Below are positions 41,072 to 43,218 of a DNA stretch of 43,218 nt, piece by piece. Each line of letters begins with the position of its first letter. Position 1 is the first letter of the stretch. The notes beneath the pieces are model-generated. The model was not told where the DNA came from and did no database searches. It saw nothing but the letters and a program-made list of their open reading frames with translations. The stretch comes from CAYJPV01 sp964396055 (GTDB lineage Bacteria; Acidobacteriota; Vicinamibacteria; Vicinamibacterales; JAKQTR01): NCBI GenBank assembly GCA_964396055.1, contig CAYNDV010000023.1, forward strand, positions 1 through 43,218. The letters are read 5' to 3'. A program made the position numbers and the translations under genes.

Positions 41072-41077
41072 TACGCT
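41072..41077 (+). promoter_or_regulatory. Candidate -10 (TACGCT), leaderless start
   Basis: TGTGCTACGCTG ends seven bases before ATG 41085, so transcription would begin at or next to the start codon. The same motif precedes murJ. No ribosome-binding site is visible. Confidence 0.35.
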
Positions 41078-41084
41078 GCGTCGC

Positions 41085-42143
41085 ATGACCAGGGACCGCG
41101 TCAGGCCGGCGTCGGTGGGGATTGTCCTGTGCCTCTGGATGGCGGCCGCGTGGCCGGTGCCGGCCGCCAGACGAGTCGAGGTGCTCCAGTCGGTCGACGG
41201 CCTGCCGCCCGACGTGGTGGGCGTCTTCCGCGATGCCGCGGCCTTCCAGCGCGTCTCGTCCGGCCAGTACTTCGTCTTCGATCGCCGCGCCCACGCCGTC
41301 TTCGGGGTCGATGCCGCGAAGACCACGGCGTGGAAACTGGTGGATATCGGTCAAGAGGAGGGCCGCCTGCTCGATCCCACGGCGTTCGACGCCGAACCGG
41401 GCGGCACCTTCGTGGTGGCCGACGCGCCGGGCAACCGGGAGCGGGTCCAGGTGTTCGCCGCGGGCGGCCGGCAGCTTGGGGGCTTCACCCTGCCGGGGCG
41501 CGTCGAGCCGCGCGTGACGGTGGGCAGCCTGGTCCTCAGCGGCGTCGGGTCGCTGCAGTACACGGGCCGCGCCATCGTCATGAGCCAGCCCGAGACCGGC
41601 TCGCTGATCACCGAGTACGGGCTGGGCGGCACCCCCACGCGCAGCATCGGGAGCCTGCGCCCGACCGGCCACGAACAGGACCGCAACCTCCATCTGGCGC
41701 TCAACGCGGGGCTGCCGCTCGTGAATCCGGCCGGTGGCTACTACTTTGTGTTCCTGGCCGGCGTGCCCCAGTTCCGCAAGTACGACGCGGCCGGGGCGCT
41801 CGTGTTCCAGCGCCACATCGAAGGCCCGGAACTGGATCCCGTCATCCGGTCGCTGCCGACGGTGTGGCCCAGGCGGGGCGGCGACTTCCGCGACCTGCCG
41901 CTCGTGGTCCCCAACATCCGGGCGGCGGCGGTGGCGCCCGACGGGAGCCTGTGGCTCGCGCTGCTGCAGCCCTACACGCTGGTCTACGACAGCGACGGCG
42001 AGAAGATGCGCGTGGTCCAGTTCACGGGGGCGGGCATGGTGCAGCCGACCAGCCTGTCGTTTGCCGGGCCCGACCGGCTGCTGGTCACGCCAGGCTGCTA
42101 CGAGTTCTCGCCTCGAGCGTCCGCGCGCGGAGCCGCGCGGTAG
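41085..42143 (+). CDS. Secreted beta-propeller-like protein of unknown function
   Basis: This 352-residue protein has a signal peptide (hydrophobic residues 10-24; cleavage near AAR at 28). The rest is repeating beta-strand patterns such as YFVFDRRAHAVFGVDA, FVVADAPGNRERVQVFAAGG, YYFVFLAGVPQFRKYDAAG, and AVAPDGSLWLALLQPYTLVYDSDG, resembling the blades of NHL/6-bladed propellers. No catalytic motif is seen. ATG 41085 is taken because a signal peptide begins there. It lies directly after the repeat cluster and ends one base before the converging DMT gene. Role unknown. Confidence 0.72.
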   Translation: MTRDRVRPASVGIVLCLWMAAAWPVPAARRVEVLQSVDGLPPDVVGVFRDAAAFQRVSSGQYFVFDRRAHAVFGVDAAKTTAWKLVDIGQEEGRLLDPTAFDAEPGGTFVVADAPGNRERVQVFAAGGRQLGGFTLPGRVEPRVTVGSLVLSGVGSLQYTGRAIVMSQPETGSLITEYGLGGTPTRSIGSLRPTGHEQDRNLHLALNAGLPLVNPAGGYYFVFLAGVPQFRKYDAAGALVFQRHIEGPELDPVIRSLPTVWPRRGGDFRDLPLVVPNIRAAAVAPDGSLWLALLQPYTLVYDSDGEKMRVVQFTGAGMVQPTSLSFAGPDRLLVTPGCYEFSPRASARGAAR

Positions 42144-43058
42144 TCACTCCTCGGCCGGCGGCGCGGCTGGCGTGCGGGCGGCCAGGCGCGTCAGGGCGAC
42201 GCCCGACAGGATGGCCGCCGCGCCAGCGACGGTTGCGCCGGTGATCGCCTCGCCCAGGAACACGGCCGCGCTGCTGATGGCGACCAGCGGGATCAGGTTG
42301 GACCAGGCGGACGTGCGGACGTTGCCGATGCGCAGCACCGAGGTGTACCAGATCAGGTAGGCCACGTTGAGCGACAGCAGCGACGAGTAGAGCACCCCGG
42401 CCCAGATGCCCGGACTGAGGCTGGCCCACGGCGTCGCGGCCAGGTCGCGTGCGGCAAACGGCACGTACATCGCCGTGCCCAGAATCGTCGACACGCCGGT
42501 GACGACCAAGGGAGACAGCCGGTCCAGTAGCGCGCGCGAGCCCACCGTGTACACCGCCCAGCAGCAGACCCCGCCCAGGGTGAGCAGGTCCCCCAGGAGG
42601 TGCGTGCCGCTGAGCTGCGCGCCGCGCCCGACGACCAGGTAGATCCCCGTCAGGGACAGGGCGACGCCCAGCCACTGGGCGCGCGTCACGCGCTCGTGGC
42701 CGACCCAGGCGCTGGCCAGGGACGTCACGACGGGCGAACACCCCACGAGCAGCGAGCTGTTGCTGACCGTCGTCCGCGCCAGCCCGCCCATGAACAGGAG
42801 CTGGTAGAGGGTGTGGCCGACCAGGCCGACGGCCGCGAGCTGGATCCAGTCCCGTCGCGTCAGGCGGGGCCAGCCCTGCCAGGCGATGACGGCCCCGAAC
42901 AGCACCGATCCCGCGATCAGGCGGGCGGCGTTGAAGGAGAGGTAGGGGATCTCGCGGAACGCCGCCTTGACGACGGTGTAGTTGCCGCCCCAGATGAGAA
43001 CCATCAGGAGCAACAGGCCGTCGAAGGGCGTCAGGGCGAACGGACGGGCGCGTGACAC
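42144..43058 (-). CDS. DMT-superfamily transporter (EamA family)
   Basis: This 304-residue protein has ten hydrophobic helices forming two EamA repeats. LMVLIWGGNYTVVKAAFREIPYLSFNAARLIAGSVLF in the first half and LLTLGGVCCWAVYTVGSRALL in the second are family signatures. It probably exports a metabolite or amino acid. GTG 43058 is the only start that keeps the first helix. Its stop directly abuts the stop of the plus-strand 41085 gene with no gap. It lies 65 bases downstream of atpE on the same strand. Confidence 0.9.
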   Translation of the reverse strand: MSRARPFALTPFDGLLLLMVLIWGGNYTVVKAAFREIPYLSFNAARLIAGSVLFGAVIAWQGWPRLTRRDWIQLAAVGLVGHTLYQLLFMGGLARTTVSNSSLLVGCSPVVTSLASAWVGHERVTRAQWLGVALSLTGIYLVVGRGAQLSGTHLLGDLLTLGGVCCWAVYTVGSRALLDRLSPLVVTGVSTILGTAMYVPFAARDLAATPWASLSPGIWAGVLYSSLLSLNVAYLIWYTSVLRIGNVRTSAWSNLIPLVAISSAAVFLGEAITGATVAGAAAILSGVALTRLAARTPAAPPAEE

Positions 43059-43068
43059 GTGAAGACAC

Positions 43069-43097
43069 GGCCGGGCAGGGCGCCAACGCGCCCGGCC
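43069..43097 (-). terminator. Possible GC-rich hairpin after atpE
   Basis: GGCCGGGC (43069-43076) pairs with GCCCGGCC (43090-43097); an alternative inner stem GGGCGC/GCGCCC (43078-43083, 43088-43093) overlaps. It lies between atpE and the DMT gene on the minus strand. There is no good U run. Confidence 0.35.
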
Positions 43098-43123
43098 CGG
43101 CCGCGCGGTCCCGAAGACGACGC

Positions 43124-43218
43124 CTACGCGCCGAAGGGTTTGATGAAGAAGAGGATCAGCGAAATCAGCAGCACGTAGATCACGAGCGACTCGATCAGCA
43201 CGAGGCCCAGGATCAGGT
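43124..43218 (-). CDS. atpE: ATP synthase F0 subunit c, C-terminal part
   Basis: The last 30 codons run to a TAG at 43124-43126; the start is beyond the right edge. The peptide LVLIESLVIYVLLISLILFF is the second transmembrane helix of subunit c, with the ion-binding Glu. Subunit c forms the rotor ring of F-type ATP synthase. A Ser follows the Glu and a Tyr lies five residues after it, a pattern known from Na+-binding rings. The next gene downstream on this strand is a DMT transporter rather than atpF, so atpE appears to end its transcription unit. Confidence 0.85.
   Translation of the reverse strand, partial: LILGLVLIESLVIYVLLISLILFFIKPFGA

Overview
The window is a high-GC (roughly 70% by eye), densely coding bacterial segment. 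Genes overlap by 4-8 bases, GTG starts are common, and no stretch over 300 bases lacks a gene. The best guess for the source is Acidobacteriota, probably class Vicinamibacteria. This rests on overall gene style and on a dispersed-type palindromic repeat (40937-41058) whose translations read GFSRT and VRLKPD, strings I remember as common read-through peptides in that group. It is an inference, not a search result.

Positions 1 to about 32.3 kb form a cell-surface glycan and glycolipid region. It opens with the end of a GT9 heptosyltransferase-like gene, a GT-B-like carbohydrate gene and a radical SAM/SPASM enzyme. A tight ATGA-overlap operon follows (3604-8643): a polyprenyl-phosphate sugar synthase (GT2), a PF03706-type multi-spanning protein, an FAD oxidoreductase related to UGM/amine oxidases, and a GT-C glycosyltransferase. 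Next come a sugar-nucleotide epimerase, a small secreted STN-like protein, a Wzx-type flippase and a secreted CARDB protein. The centre (14.4-22.1 kb) holds three paralogous membrane-anchored alkaline-phosphatase-superfamily enzymes, annotated as sulfatases but without the sulfatase Cys/Ser nucleophile. The first is divergent from the second; a methyltransferase sits between the second and third, and a second radical SAM/SPASM enzyme follows the third. Two more GT-C-like membrane proteins follow, then an operon of methyltransferase, GNAT acetyltransferase, NodB-like deacetylase, GT4 glycosyltransferase, a large membrane protein and a GatB/YqeY protein.

A strong intrinsic terminator at 32429-32467 ends that region. 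About 50 bases upstream of it is a near-consensus sigma-E (ECF) promoter that would make a roughly 80-base transcript with no gene in it. Beyond lie murJ (lipid II flippase), an MFS exporter, a rhomboid protease and a GT-C membrane protein. A minus-strand cupin-SDR pair faces away from a fused alpha-beta 2-oxoacid dehydrogenase E1. Then come a repeat cluster, a secreted propeller-like protein, a DMT exporter and the last 30 codons of ATP synthase subunit c.

The most plausible joint role of the first 32 kb is assembly, export and modification of a lipid-linked surface glycan. Nucleotide sugars and polyprenyl-phosphate sugars would be made on the cytoplasmic side and flipped. GT-C enzymes would transfer the sugars outside, and periplasmic-domain enzymes (the three sulfatase-like proteins) would modify the product. 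No rRNA, tRNA, CRISPR array, insertion sequence or prophage gene was seen.
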